Shown here in pieces: positions 1 to 6,392 of a stretch of DNA of 48,970 nt (the first letter of the stretch is position 1; each line of letters opens with the position of its first letter). The stretch lies in IMG/VR virus record IMGVR_UViG_3300042691_009229, positions 1 through 48,970 of that record; one strand, given 5' to 3'. This DNA comes from a virus. The notes under the pieces were generated by a model, which saw only the letters and a list, made by a program, of their open reading frames with translations, did no database searches and was not told where the DNA came from. Both the position numbers and the translations under genes were made by a program.

Positions 1-14
1 GACTATGCATTATT

Positions 15-662
15 ATGATAAAACTAAGTGAAATACTAAAAGAGATAGGCGAAGGCACTGCCGAACCATTCAAATGGCGTGCCGTAGATAAAGCTGATCA
101 GAAAATTGTAACACATGCTAAATCACTACAACCATTTGGAAGTGGCGAGCATAAAACACAATTCAGAGTAACTTATTTAGCACAAGGTACAGTTTTATAT
201 AACATATCATTTCTAACAGTTATTAGACGCGGAATACATTTTAAAAAGCCAGGAGCTCCTGAAACGGCTTGGTCACCAAATGGTAAAGTATTAATTGACG
301 CTAATATATCGTTTAGTACTATGAATGATGCTAACGATCAAATGCCTGAAACTAATCTAAATGAACAATATCAGTTAATGGCTACAGTAATGGAATGTAT
401 TGAAGATTACGTTAAACGCTTGGAAGGGTTAAAGGTAGAAGTTGCTGGCGGCAAAGAGCATACATGTGTGATTTATAAATTATATGTAGTACCTAAATCT
501 GATATAGAAGCTGGCCCTCAATTGGATAGTCGCCGTGGTCGTTTATATAAAGCATTCTTACAAAAAAATCTAAATAAGCTTCCATTTAAAATGACAATTG
601 ATACGGGTAGTGATAATGACTACTTTGAATTGGTACGAGATACTGATAGCTATAAACCGTAA
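15..662 (+). CDS. Unrecognised phage protein with capsid-targeting-like N-terminus
   Basis: A 215-residue protein that I cannot assign to a family. It is mostly soluble, with no signal peptide or membrane segment. The first 15 residues (MIKLSEILKEIGEGT) look like a short amphipathic helix ending in I-G-E, the kind of site a T4-type prohead protease cuts, so it may be an internal virion protein. The C-terminal part is rich in K/R and aromatic residues (for example SRRGRLYKAFLQKNLNKL near residues 172-189). The ATG start is the first in frame in the window; an earlier start outside the window cannot be excluded. A TATTTATTA motif directly follows its stop codon and serves the next gene. Confidence 0.7.
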   Translation: MIKLSEILKEIGEGTAEPFKWRAVDKADQKIVTHAKSLQPFGSGEHKTQFRVTYLAQGTVLYNISFLTVIRRGIHFKKPGAPETAWSPNGKVLIDANISFSTMNDANDQMPETNLNEQYQLMATVMECIEDYVKRLEGLKVEVAGGKEHTCVIYKLYVVPKSDIEAGPQLDSRRGRLYKAFLQKNLNKLPFKMTIDTGSDNDYFELVRDTDSYKP

Positions 663-671
663 TATTTATTA
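663..671 (+). promoter_or_regulatory. Putative late promoter motif TATTTATTA
   Basis: Exact TATTTATTA immediately after the stop of the preceding gene, with 12 nt between the motif and the ATG at 684. It is one of a family of near-identical motifs in this window placed just before start codons. Confidence 0.55.
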
Positions 672-683
672 GAAAGATTAGTC

Positions 684-944
684 ATGGCAAATAAAAATAT
701 AAAACTTACGTCTCTACTCCCAAAGGTAAATGAAGGCCAAGCAGAAACTGAGAACTATATGTTCTTTAGTAATATGGAGCAAATGAGACGACAAATAGAT
801 ATACTGTTACAAATTGATCCACAGGTTATAGAAATGGTTTTACAAAACGGTCATAGTTGGGCCGAAGATCATATCACTGTGGCCAAAGAAAATATGGACC
901 AGGTGTTTGATTTTTTAATGAATGAATTAAACAAAGGTAAGTAA
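684..944 (+). CDS. Small acidic phage protein, unknown function
   Basis: An 86-residue protein with no recognised domain. The N-terminus (IKLTSLLPKVNEGQAE) parallels that of the gene at 15-662: a short hydrophobic/basic helix followed by V-N-E-G, a candidate prohead-protease site. The rest is helical, acidic and methionine-rich. It follows a TATTTATTA motif and directly abuts the next small gene, whose ATG begins the base after this stop codon, suggesting translational coupling. A role as a small internal or structural protein is inferred only from the N-terminus and the promoter. Confidence 0.7.
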   Translation: MANKNIKLTSLLPKVNEGQAETENYMFFSNMEQMRRQIDILLQIDPQVIEMVLQNGHSWAEDHITVAKENMDQVFDFLMNELNKGK

Positions 945-1172
945 ATGAATTTCTTAAAATCATTGTTACAGGACGAGGCTGGGCAACAATCTACTAAACG
1001 TATTTTAGCAATTATCGGTACATTATTTTTATGTATCACCATGATGGCAAACTCCTATTCTCATGAGTCAATTAAACCATCTACAGAACTAGTTTCTGCA
1101 GTTGAAGTTATTGTTTGTGTTTGTATTGGAGCTACATCATTAGATAAATTTGCCGGACGTAAAGAATCCTAA
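945..1172 (+). CDS. Small two-helix membrane protein
   Basis: A 75-residue protein with two predicted membrane spans, roughly residues 20-37 (ILAIIGTLFLCITMMANS) and 47-66 (ELVSAVEVIVCVCIGATSLD), and a basic C-terminus (KFAGRKES). Size and topology fit a small holin-like protein, but I see no family signature and topology alone does not prove lysis function. It abuts the upstream gene without a gap. The next gene also encodes a membrane-anchored small protein, so the pair could act at the host membrane. Confidence 0.65.
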   Translation: MNFLKSLLQDEAGQQSTKRILAIIGTLFLCITMMANSYSHESIKPSTELVSAVEVIVCVCIGATSLDKFAGRKES

Positions 1173-1184
1173 TGAAGTACTGAA

Positions 1185-1478
1185 ATGTTAATATTACTAT
1201 GCATATTAGTTATTATATCAACAATAATATCTAATGTGTATAGTATTATAACATGGAGATCTCAGTTACAATTATCATATCAAAAACCATATTGGATAGT
1301 TCAGAAAAAATTCTTAAAATGGTGGGTAACCGGTACCATTAATGGACAACCGGTTGCATATGAATCTGAACGACATGCGCGACTATTTATGCGTAATCAT
1401 TGGAAAACTAAACAACGACGTTTAGGAAAAAGAGAAACAATTTCTATAAAAAATCTGGACAAATATTTGGATAACTGA
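1185..1478 (+). CDS. Small N-terminally membrane-anchored basic protein
   Basis: A 97-residue protein with one N-terminal hydrophobic segment (MLILLCILVIISTIISNVYS, residues 1-20) followed by a basic soluble domain rich in W, K and R. The middle (WWVTGTINGQPVAYESERHA, about residues 46-65) looks like a compact beta-hairpin. It is not recognised. It follows the two-span membrane protein closely. The start is a weakly supported ATG; no strong Shine-Dalgarno sequence is visible. Confidence 0.6.
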   Translation: MLILLCILVIISTIISNVYSIITWRSQLQLSYQKPYWIVQKKFLKWWVTGTINGQPVAYESERHARLFMRNHWKTKQRRLGKRETISIKNLDKYLDN

Positions 1479-1503
1479 AAGATTATTCTTATCTTTATAG
1501 TCT

Positions 1504-1872
1504 ATGAGTAAACCAGTAAAACTTAAAGTAAATGACCGTGTACGTATCTTTTGGTTCGGTACACATTACAAGGGAACGGTCACCCGATTACGTGAAGAAT
1601 TAGGTGTAGATGTACAGTTAGATCATGATGTATTTTTACCGAGATGTCAGTGGAAAATTGTGGAAGCAAAGAAGAGAGCACCATGGTATATCATGGAAAA
1701 ATTACCTGCTACAGATACCATAAAAGCACCAATAATACCTGTAAAAATGGCGGAAAAACCTGTCAAGAAAATCACTAGTGTTACCGATCTTTTTGATGAA
1801 AATTCCAAGACAGAACTAGAAAAAACATTTGAAACTCAAAAGAAATTTACCCGTGGAAAAGTTAAAAAATGA
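1504..1872 (+). CDS. Small basic protein with KOW/SH3-like beta domain
   Basis: A 122-residue protein. Residues 6-55 (KLKVNDRVRIFWFGTHYKGT onward) have the pattern of an SH3/KOW-like small beta barrel: a 'vndRVRI' strand, 'YKGTVTRL' and 'VDVQLDHDVFLPRCQWKIV'. The C-terminal half is lysine-rich and probably disordered. The stop TGA sits in AAAAAATGAC. The next open frame continues in +1 with no ATG of its own, so a frameshift extension or sequence error is possible (see findings). The function is not known. Confidence 0.65.
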   Translation: MSKPVKLKVNDRVRIFWFGTHYKGTVTRLREELGVDVQLDHDVFLPRCQWKIVEAKKRAPWYIMEKLPATDTIKAPIIPVKMAEKPVKKITSVTDLFDENSKTELEKTFETQKKFTRGKVKK

Positions 1873-2194
1873 CCCATTTCCTTACTGTCATTTATACTAT
1901 GTACATGTAGGTAATAATCACGGAAGGACCTGGATATTTTATCCTTTGCATTGTGATTATCCTAACCCAATGGATAAGCGTAATATCAGTGAAATTCGCC
2001 GGAGACTTGGCTGGACATCTACCCCTATGGAGATATTTAAAATAAAACTCATAAAAAAGGATTACAATGGCCAAAGTCAAAACCAGCAGCGCCTCAAACT
2101 TCATAAAGAAGCCGCGCAAAAAGCGTCCCGGAATTCATTCAAAATGCCGCCACTCGAAATTAAAAGGCTCAAAGAGATACAAGAAGGTATATAG
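1829..2194 (+). CDS. Possible unrecognised protein with TTG start or frameshift-linked to upstream gene
   Basis: An open frame whose only upstream start is TTG at 1829, 44 nt inside the preceding gene. The first in-frame ATG is much later, at 'NPMDKR'. The region downstream of the upstream stop (KNDPFPYCHLYYVHVGNNHG onward, with ISEIRRRLGW) looks protein-like, with regular hydrophobic and aromatic spacing. The last ~45 residues (2067-2194) are read through a second, strongly protein-like frame and are low in complexity. Either this is a real gene with a weak start, or it is a +1 frameshift extension of the gene at 1504-1872, or the region carries a sequence error. No function can be assigned. 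Confidence 0.4.
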   Translation: MKLKRNLPVEKLKNDPFPYCHLYYVHVGNNHGRTWIFYPLHCDYPNPMDKRNISEIRRRLGWTSTPMEIFKIKLIKKDYNGQSQNQQRLKLHKEAAQKASRNSFKMPPLEIKRLKEIQEGI

Positions 2195-2213
2195 GGGTCA
2201 AGGCCGGGTATAA
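2067..2213 (+). CDS. Very small basic Lys/Arg-rich phage protein
   Basis: A 48-residue ORF starting at ATG 2067 after an AAAAAAGG Shine-Dalgarno sequence (2053-2060) and ending at TAA 2211-2213. The protein begins MAKVKTSSASNFIKKP and continues with KKRPGIHSKCRHSKLKGSKR and YKKVYRGQGRV. I recall small basic phage hypotheticals with a similar 'RPG(V/I)H(S/A)K ... YKKxYRGQG' ending; this is recollection, not a search. The charge suggests nucleic-acid or ribosome binding, which is inference. It overlaps the preceding open frame for 128 nt in another frame, and one of the two frames may not be used there. Confidence 0.7.
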   Translation: MAKVKTSSASNFIKKPRKKRPGIHSKCRHSKLKGSKRYKKVYRGQGRV

Positions 2214-2227
2214 TTGGTATAACTTAA

Positions 2228-2236
2228 TATTTATAT
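2228..2236 (+). promoter_or_regulatory. Possible late promoter variant TATTTATAT
   Basis: TATTTATAT lies only 3 nt before the ATG at 2240. It matches the recurrent motif in its first eight bases, but the spacing is shorter than at the other sites, so it is weaker evidence. Confidence 0.3.
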
Positions 2237-2239
2237 AAA

Positions 2240-2476
2240 ATGATAGAATTAATAAACATAAATACAGGTCAGGAATTCTACGGTGAAGAATTAGAATACT
2301 TTATCGATGATGATAATGCCATCGGAGAGGTATATCTTGATGGTGATTTAATTTTTCAACATGTAGAATGTTATTCCGAAGATCAGCTTAAAAAACAATT
2401 ATATACAGAGTTTGCGGTCCGTTATGATATAGATGATGATAACATTTATATGGACCAAGATGAGTATGAGTTATAA
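2240..2476 (+). CDS. Small highly acidic phage protein
   Basis: A 78-residue protein rich in D, E and Y (for example FIDDDNAIGEVYLDGDLIFQ and DIDDDNIYMDQDEYEL at the C-terminus). No domain is recognised. Its extreme acidity beside a very basic small protein and a histone-like protein would fit a DNA mimic or a partner of basic proteins, but that is speculation from composition. No strong Shine-Dalgarno sequence precedes the ATG. Confidence 0.65.
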   Translation: MIELININTGQEFYGEELEYFIDDDNAIGEVYLDGDLIFQHVECYSEDQLKKQLYTEFAVRYDIDDDNIYMDQDEYEL

Positions 2477-2495
2477 ATAAAAAAAAAGGAGTGTT

Positions 2496-2678
2496 ATGAC
2501 AACATTAGAGCTATTTGATCAAATGAAAACTTTATGGACTGAGTTCGAAGACAACCATCTTAAGTTCACTGAAAAGGGTAATAAAGCTGCTGCTACCAGA
2601 GCTAGAAAATCTATCGGTGATATTAAGAAGTTAGTTACAGAATACCGTAAAGAATCTGTTAACGAATCTAAAAAGTAA
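2496..2678 (+). CDS. Histone H1-like protein, Hc1 type
   Basis: A 60-residue helical protein. Residues 27-37 (KGNKAAATRAR) and 50-54 (YRKES) closely follow the conserved core of the Hc1 histone H1-like family known from Chlamydia (recalled pattern: GNKAAAxRxR then YRKES), with related H1-like proteins in Bacteroidota. Family members bind and condense DNA. This copy has the helical core but lacks the long Lys/Ala-rich tail seen in some relatives. It is preceded by a strong A-rich AAGGAG Shine-Dalgarno sequence 5 nt before the ATG. It may help organise phage or host DNA; a packaged role is possible, since the C-terminus reads S-V-N-E-S. The family call is from memory of the motif, not from a search. 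Confidence 0.75.
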   Translation: MTTLELFDQMKTLWTEFEDNHLKFTEKGNKAAATRARKSIGDIKKLVTEYRKESVNESKK

Positions 2679-2711
2679 ACCTATTCTATTGGATCAAAAT
2701 TTAAGGATAAT

Positions 2712-3101
2712 ATGAAAGATTTAAAAGAAAAACTTAGAAATTTAATTTCAGAAGAAATTGCCAGTGTCATGATGGAAGCCTCAGGAAGAGCTGGTGGATT
2801 GCTTAATCCTAAAGATTTTGATCCAGTAGATCCTGAGGTTCATATTACCGGATATGGTACTATGAGCAGATCGGCATTACGTGAAGAAATTGCACGTAGA
2901 TTGGAAATGCTAACTAAATCAGCAAAAGAAGCAGCTGCTGCAGAAACGTCATATGCTAACTATGAATCCATGTTACCATTGTTAACAGAGAAAGGAATGA
3001 TAGCATCATTGATTCGTGCTGAGCTAGCTGTTGCTGATGAAATGGAAGCTATACGTACACAAGGTGGTAGAAGAACTACACCTATCCCAAAACAAAAATA
3101 A
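2712..3101 (+). CDS. Probable internal virion protein with capsid-targeting-like N-terminus
   Basis: A 129-residue protein. Residues 1-24 form a charged amphipathic helix (MKDLKEKLRNLISEEIASVM), then M-M-E-A, resembling T4 capsid-targeting peptides that gp21 protease removes. A Gly/Pro-rich linker and a long Ala/Glu-rich helix follow (residues 55-115), and the tail is basic. No enzymatic motif is visible. It lies just downstream of the Hc1 histone gene. The virion assignment is inferred from the N-terminus only. Confidence 0.65.
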   Translation: MKDLKEKLRNLISEEIASVMMEASGRAGGLLNPKDFDPVDPEVHITGYGTMSRSALREEIARRLEMLTKSAKEAAAAETSYANYESMLPLLTEKGMIASLIRAELAVADEMEAIRTQGGRRTTPIPKQK

Positions 3102-3174
3102 ACTTTTCTTAAAAAAGATTTGGATATTTAGAAATCAGTTATTATATTTAAGTATAAATTAAAATTAATTAGTT

Positions 3175-3372
3175 ATGTATTACATTGGTAAAGTAAAAAT
3201 TGCAACAGATTCCCCTAAGGGTGGAGTAAAATGGTCAACCGAAACTTATTTGGTTCAAGCGGAGACCGTAACGCATGCAGAAGCGTTGATTGTTAAGGAC
3301 TTTGAAGGTTCTGGTATTGAATTTGATGTTAAGTCAGTTTCAGCTAGTAAAATTTGTAAAGTAATTAAATAA
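3175..3372 (+). CDS. DUF4494-like small protein
   Basis: A 65-residue protein with the layout I associate with DUF4494: an N-terminal strand 'YYIGKVKI', then 'ETYLVQAETVTHAEALIV' (compare the family's YLVDA..FTEAEARI), and a C-terminal 'FDVKSVSASKICKVI'. DUF4494 proteins are small and typical of Bacteroidota and their phages; their function is unknown. If correct, this supports a Bacteroidota host. The match is recalled, not computed. The 73-nt gap upstream is very AT-rich and holds no clear motif of the TATTTATTA family. Confidence 0.6.
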   Translation: MYYIGKVKIATDSPKGGVKWSTETYLVQAETVTHAEALIVKDFEGSGIEFDVKSVSASKICKVIK

Positions 3373-3382
3373 TCAAAAGGAG

Positions 3383-3730
3383 ATGCGTTATAAACAAGGA
3401 GATTTAGTAGTATTCAACTACAGCGGTACTAATCAAGTAGGATTGGTAACAAACGTAAGAACTAAGAAAGGTGTTTCTACCTATGATATTCGTTCTGAAA
3501 AAGGTTCTTGCCATTTAATGGTTCCGGTAAACAATAGTAAAGCCGATATCTGGATTAATTCAAAATTAACTCAAATCTGGACTAATACTGGTGGTGATAA
3601 TAACATGTGGATTGACCGTAAGTATGGTCATACTATTGCAAATTATTCGCCTGAATTAGAACTTGACGAGTTTCATTTTGAAAAGAATAATGACTTCGTA
3701 TTTAAAACAGTTGGACCAAGATCTTATTAA
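3383..3730 (+). CDS. Unrecognised small protein with SH3-like N-terminus
   Basis: A 115-residue protein. Residues 1-35 (MRYKQGDLVVFNYSGTNQVG, then LVTNVRTKKG) resemble an SH3/KOW-type small barrel, as in the gene at 1504-1872. The rest is polar, with several Trp and Tyr residues. The AAAAGGAG directly abuts the ATG, so the ribosome-binding geometry is unusual, although no alternative in-frame start is nearby. Function unknown. Confidence 0.65.
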   Translation: MRYKQGDLVVFNYSGTNQVGLVTNVRTKKGVSTYDIRSEKGSCHLMVPVNNSKADIWINSKLTQIWTNTGGDNNMWIDRKYGHTIANYSPELELDEFHFEKNNDFVFKTVGPRSY

Positions 3731-3731
3731 G

Positions 3732-4001
3732 ATGACACGAGAACAGAAAAGAGTTTTAAAGGATTATCCTAATGCTAAACTAACCGTCGATGACAATGGT
3801 AATTATATCATTGTCAACGGCGATGTTTTCCTAGCCGAAGATTATTATATGCCAGATGCATATGATCCAGAAACAGCATGGAAATATGCAGCAGTAGCAT
3901 GTCGTACCACTCAAAATTTCAATAGAACACATCCGGACCGTATGGATATGTCTGATATCGAAAATAAAATTATGCGTATCAATAAACGATTAAATCGATG
4001 A
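3732..4001 (+). CDS. Unrecognised small protein
   Basis: An 89-residue protein starting at ATG 3732 (MTREQKRVLKDYPNAKLTVD). The frame is open further upstream, but only inside the preceding gene, so the start just after that gene's stop codon is preferred. It contains 'NGNYIIVNGDVFLAEDYYMP' and a basic C-terminus (NKIMRINKRLNR). No domain is recognised. It overlaps the following methyltransferase by 4 nt (ATGA), suggesting coupling. Confidence 0.65.
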   Translation: MTREQKRVLKDYPNAKLTVDDNGNYIIVNGDVFLAEDYYMPDAYDPETAWKYAAVACRTTQNFNRTHPDRMDMSDIENKIMRINKRLNR

Positions 4002-4729
4002 ACATGTTAAATAATATAAAAAATACAATAAACAATTTGAAACAAAAATTATCACCAGATCAAATTGAATTAGAGCCTATACAAAAAACAGTTTTAATTC
4101 GTGACAATCAAGATGATGTACCGGTACCTGCCGATGAACTAACTGAAATGCCAGAGGTTGATACGGGTTATTTATTACATTCATCTGAAATTGTCGGATA
4201 TGATACAAGAGAACATCAGTGGAATACGTACCGTACTGCCATGGCATATATGGGAGAAGGCGATTCGGTATTAGATTTTGGTTGTGGTCGTGGAGATTTT
4301 AAAGCCGTATATGAATCAGAAACAGGTAATGAACTAGATTATATCGGACTTGAATTAAACCAAGCTATGATAGACGCGTCTGCAGAACTATATCCTACAT
4401 ATGATATACAAAAGACAGATTGGTTTAAAATACCAGAAGCATTAATGGCAGATTGGTGTGTTAATATTCATTCTCTTAATTTGCGATATGATGCTGATCT
4501 TACTAAAGATGATAATCAATATAAATTAGCGACAATAGAGCAAATGTATAAACATGCTAACAAAGGAGTTATTGTAATGCTAGCATCAGATATCATTTCT
4601 AAAGATGATGGATTAATTGCGTCTAATCCAGGTGAACTATTAAATTGGGCGCAAAAAGAATTTGGCAATGTGGCATTAGATCATACCTTCTCGGATGAAC
4701 TATTTGCATTGATTATATATAAATCTTAA
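3998..4729 (+). CDS. Class I SAM-dependent methyltransferase
   Basis: A 243-residue protein. Residues 90-99 (SVLDFGCGRG) are motif I of the Rossmann-fold methyltransferases, binding S-adenosylmethionine. Residues 115-122 (YIGLELNQ) give the acidic residue that contacts the SAM ribose, and 'ADWCVNIHSLNLRY' near residues 151-164 fits the motif IV region. There is no DPPY or similar motif of DNA amino-methylases, so the substrate cannot be named. The N-terminal ~60 residues are a variable extension. Phage methyltransferases can modify DNA, RNA, protein or small molecules. Confidence 0.8.
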   Translation: MNMLNNIKNTINNLKQKLSPDQIELEPIQKTVLIRDNQDDVPVPADELTEMPEVDTGYLLHSSEIVGYDTREHQWNTYRTAMAYMGEGDSVLDFGCGRGDFKAVYESETGNELDYIGLELNQAMIDASAELYPTYDIQKTDWFKIPEALMADWCVNIHSLNLRYDADLTKDDNQYKLATIEQMYKHANKGVIVMLASDIISKDDGLIASNPGELLNWAQKEFGNVALDHTFSDELFALIIYKS

Positions 4730-4740
4730 AACTTAAAACA

Positions 4741-5013
4741 ATGAGTATTAACAACAGATTCGCAGTAGATCAAAACAAAACAAAACGTTATGGACAGTAC
4801 TACGGAGGTATTGACTTTGAAGTAAATGAGGCTGTATCAGCAAAGGTATTTGCAAATAATCCTAGTAAGCCGCCAGTAGGAGAGTTTATTATTGGTAACC
4901 GTAATTTTGAAGTTACTATCGATGAACTTGAACTTATCGAGCAGACAGCTAAGGATGCACGCGAAACAATCATGAAACGTTACCGTCTTGGTTTGATGGG
5001 TCATCTGAGCTAA
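4741..5013 (+). CDS. Unrecognised small protein
   Basis: A 90-residue protein (MSINNRFAVDQNKTKRYGQY...). The C-terminal half is a helix with alternating charge (DELELIEQTAKDARETIMKR, then YRLGLMG). No family is recognised. It follows the methyltransferase by 11 nt and precedes a TATTTATTA motif, so it may end a transcription unit. Confidence 0.65.
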   Translation: MSINNRFAVDQNKTKRYGQYYGGIDFEVNEAVSAKVFANNPSKPPVGEFIIGNRNFEVTIDELELIEQTAKDARETIMKRYRLGLMGHLS

Positions 5014-5019
5014 TAACGA

Positions 5020-5028
5020 TATTTATTA
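5020..5028 (+). promoter_or_regulatory. Putative late promoter motif TATTTATTA
   Basis: Exact TATTTATTA with 12 nt to the ATG at 5041. The AGAAAGGA between them supplies a Shine-Dalgarno sequence. Confidence 0.55.
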
Positions 5029-5040
5029 GAAAGGACCAGT

Positions 5041-5241
5041 ATGGAATTTAGCTCACAAGAGAAAATGGAAATACGAAAACTTTTAGAGCTGCAAGATTCA
5101 GAATCGCGATTAATTAGACTAAAACAGTTTTTAAGTAGTCGCAATTCTGAGCTTAAAGCTGAGGGGGTTGATTATACCTATTTAGCAACACAAATGGTAC
5201 GAGAACATGAATCTAAAAGACCTCGTTATACAAGAAAATGA
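5041..5241 (+). CDS. Small helical charged protein
   Basis: A 66-residue, helical, strongly charged protein (MEFSSQEKMEIRKLLELQDS...) ending in a basic tail (KRPRYTRK). No domain is recognised. Its promoter motif and AAAGGA Shine-Dalgarno sequence indicate late expression. It overlaps the next gene by 35 nt. Confidence 0.65.
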   Translation: MEFSSQEKMEIRKLLELQDSESRLIRLKQFLSSRNSELKAEGVDYTYLATQMVREHESKRPRYTRK

Positions 5242-5620
5242 ATTTGATATTTTCGTTGCATTAGATCCTTCACAAAAAATTCAATTTGTTTGGGATGCAT
5301 TGCAAGATGGTATTGAACATGCAGTTGAACGTCAATTACATGATCTTAATTCTGGTAATAAAGGTCGTGGGATTGCATTGGTTCAACTACAAGTAATTCG
5401 TGTTGGTAATCAAACATTGAATGTAATGACAGTCGGTAACATTGTTATACTTAATTGCGATAATTTACGTATCATACGTAGATTTGTACGTAATATGTGG
5501 AACAATGGTACCGTGTTATTACGTCGTCCTGATATACGTAAAACAAAGTCACAAGACATGTTCAAGTATTTTTTAGCATATGAAATAATAGGTTCCGGCC
5601 AGATTATTTGCGATAACTAA
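5207..5620 (+). CDS. Unrecognised phage protein
   Basis: A 137-residue mixed alpha/beta protein. It begins MNLKDLVIQENEFDIFVALD and contains 'GIALVQLQVIRVGNQTLNVM' and basic stretches (LRIIRRFVRNMW, LLRRPDIRK). No known motif. The ATG at 5207 lies inside the previous gene, giving a 35-nt overlap; no later ATG lies near the N-terminus. Function unknown. Confidence 0.65.
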   Translation: MNLKDLVIQENEFDIFVALDPSQKIQFVWDALQDGIEHAVERQLHDLNSGNKGRGIALVQLQVIRVGNQTLNVMTVGNIVILNCDNLRIIRRFVRNMWNNGTVLLRRPDIRKTKSQDMFKYFLAYEIIGSGQIICDN

Positions 5621-5688
5621 TATATTATAGAAATTAATGATACTATGGGTCAGTAATTTTTTTAATTAATAACATAAACCATCTTAGG

Positions 5689-5693
5689 AGGTA
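5689..5693 (+). promoter_or_regulatory. Strong Shine-Dalgarno GGAGG before hsp20
   Basis: GGAGG lies a few bases before the ATG at 5697. It is one of the strongest ribosome-binding sites in the window, where most genes have weak A-rich sites, and predicts high translation of the chaperone. Confidence 0.6.
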
Positions 5694-5696
5694 AAC

Positions 5697-6092
5697 ATGA
5701 GTACATTTGAACACTTTGATCTTTTGGTCAGAAACTTTTTTGATTCAACTGCTGAATTTAGATCCGCATTTGATTCTAAAATACAATATCCAGTAGACAT
5801 TTATGAAACAGCATCTGGTATTGTTTTTGAAATAGCAGCTGTAGGAGCTGATAAAGAAGATATCGCTATATCAACCCAAGGCGATGTTTTAAGAGTTACA
5901 TATAATAAAGAAATAGCCAGATCTGGCAATTATATTAAGCAATCTATTGCCAAACGTAACTTCGATTTAGGGTGGAGATTATCATCTAAATTTGACTTAG
6001 GTAAAATTGAGGCTAAATTAGAGAAAGGATTACTGCATTTAGAAATTCCTTATATATCTAAAGCAACACCTAAAACAATTGAAATTAAGTAA
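5697..6092 (+). CDS. hsp20: Hsp20/alpha-crystallin small heat shock protein
   Basis: A 131-residue small heat shock protein. The alpha-crystallin domain spans about residues 28-125: 'YPVDIYETASGIVFEIAAVG' (strands 2-3), 'DIAISTQGDVLRVTY', then 'FDLGWRLSSKFDLGKIEAKL' and 'KGLLHLEIPY', matching the family's 'F.L...vd...i.A.l.nGvL.i.lPk' end. It is an ATP-independent holdase that protects unfolded proteins. Hsp20 genes are common in T4-like cyanophages and other marine phages. The GGAGG ribosome-binding site suggests strong expression. The AT-rich gaps on either side (about 75 nt each) show no late motif. Confidence 0.85.
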   Translation: MSTFEHFDLLVRNFFDSTAEFRSAFDSKIQYPVDIYETASGIVFEIAAVGADKEDIAISTQGDVLRVTYNKEIARSGNYIKQSIAKRNFDLGWRLSSKFDLGKIEAKLEKGLLHLEIPYISKATPKTIEIK

Positions 6093-6165
6093 TAAGTTAT
6101 AGTAACTGACCCGTAGATCATTAACTTTTACTTGATATCCGAACAAATAACCCCCATTTTACAGT

Positions 6166-6375
6166 ATGAATTTAATAGTATTCCAGGATAAATTATACTA
6201 CGTTAAACGAACGGTATTAGAGTCAAAATTAAGACCCGATTTTAATAATGATACGTTCCGTCAATGGACTAGAACAGATATAATATTACGTAAAGATGGT
6301 ATTATATATGCATGTGAATTAATTGCAGATGCTGTTATTGAATCAGAAACTTCCGAAAACTTTTTTGGTGAATAA
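6166..6375 (+). CDS. Unrecognised small protein
   Basis: A 69-residue protein (MNLIVFQDKLYYVKRTVLES...) with a mixed strand/helix pattern and an acidic C-terminus. No domain is recognised. It lies between hsp20 and the UV-damage endonuclease with no clear ribosome-binding site. Confidence 0.55.
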   Translation: MNLIVFQDKLYYVKRTVLESKLRPDFNNDTFRQWTRTDIILRKDGIIYACELIADAVIESETSENFFGE

Positions 6376-6392
6376 TTTGGATTCGTACATCA

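Noticed and set aside
3663-3731. Upstream start for the 89-residue gene
   Set aside because: The extra 23 residues lie inside the preceding gene; the ATG after that gene's stop is the natural start.
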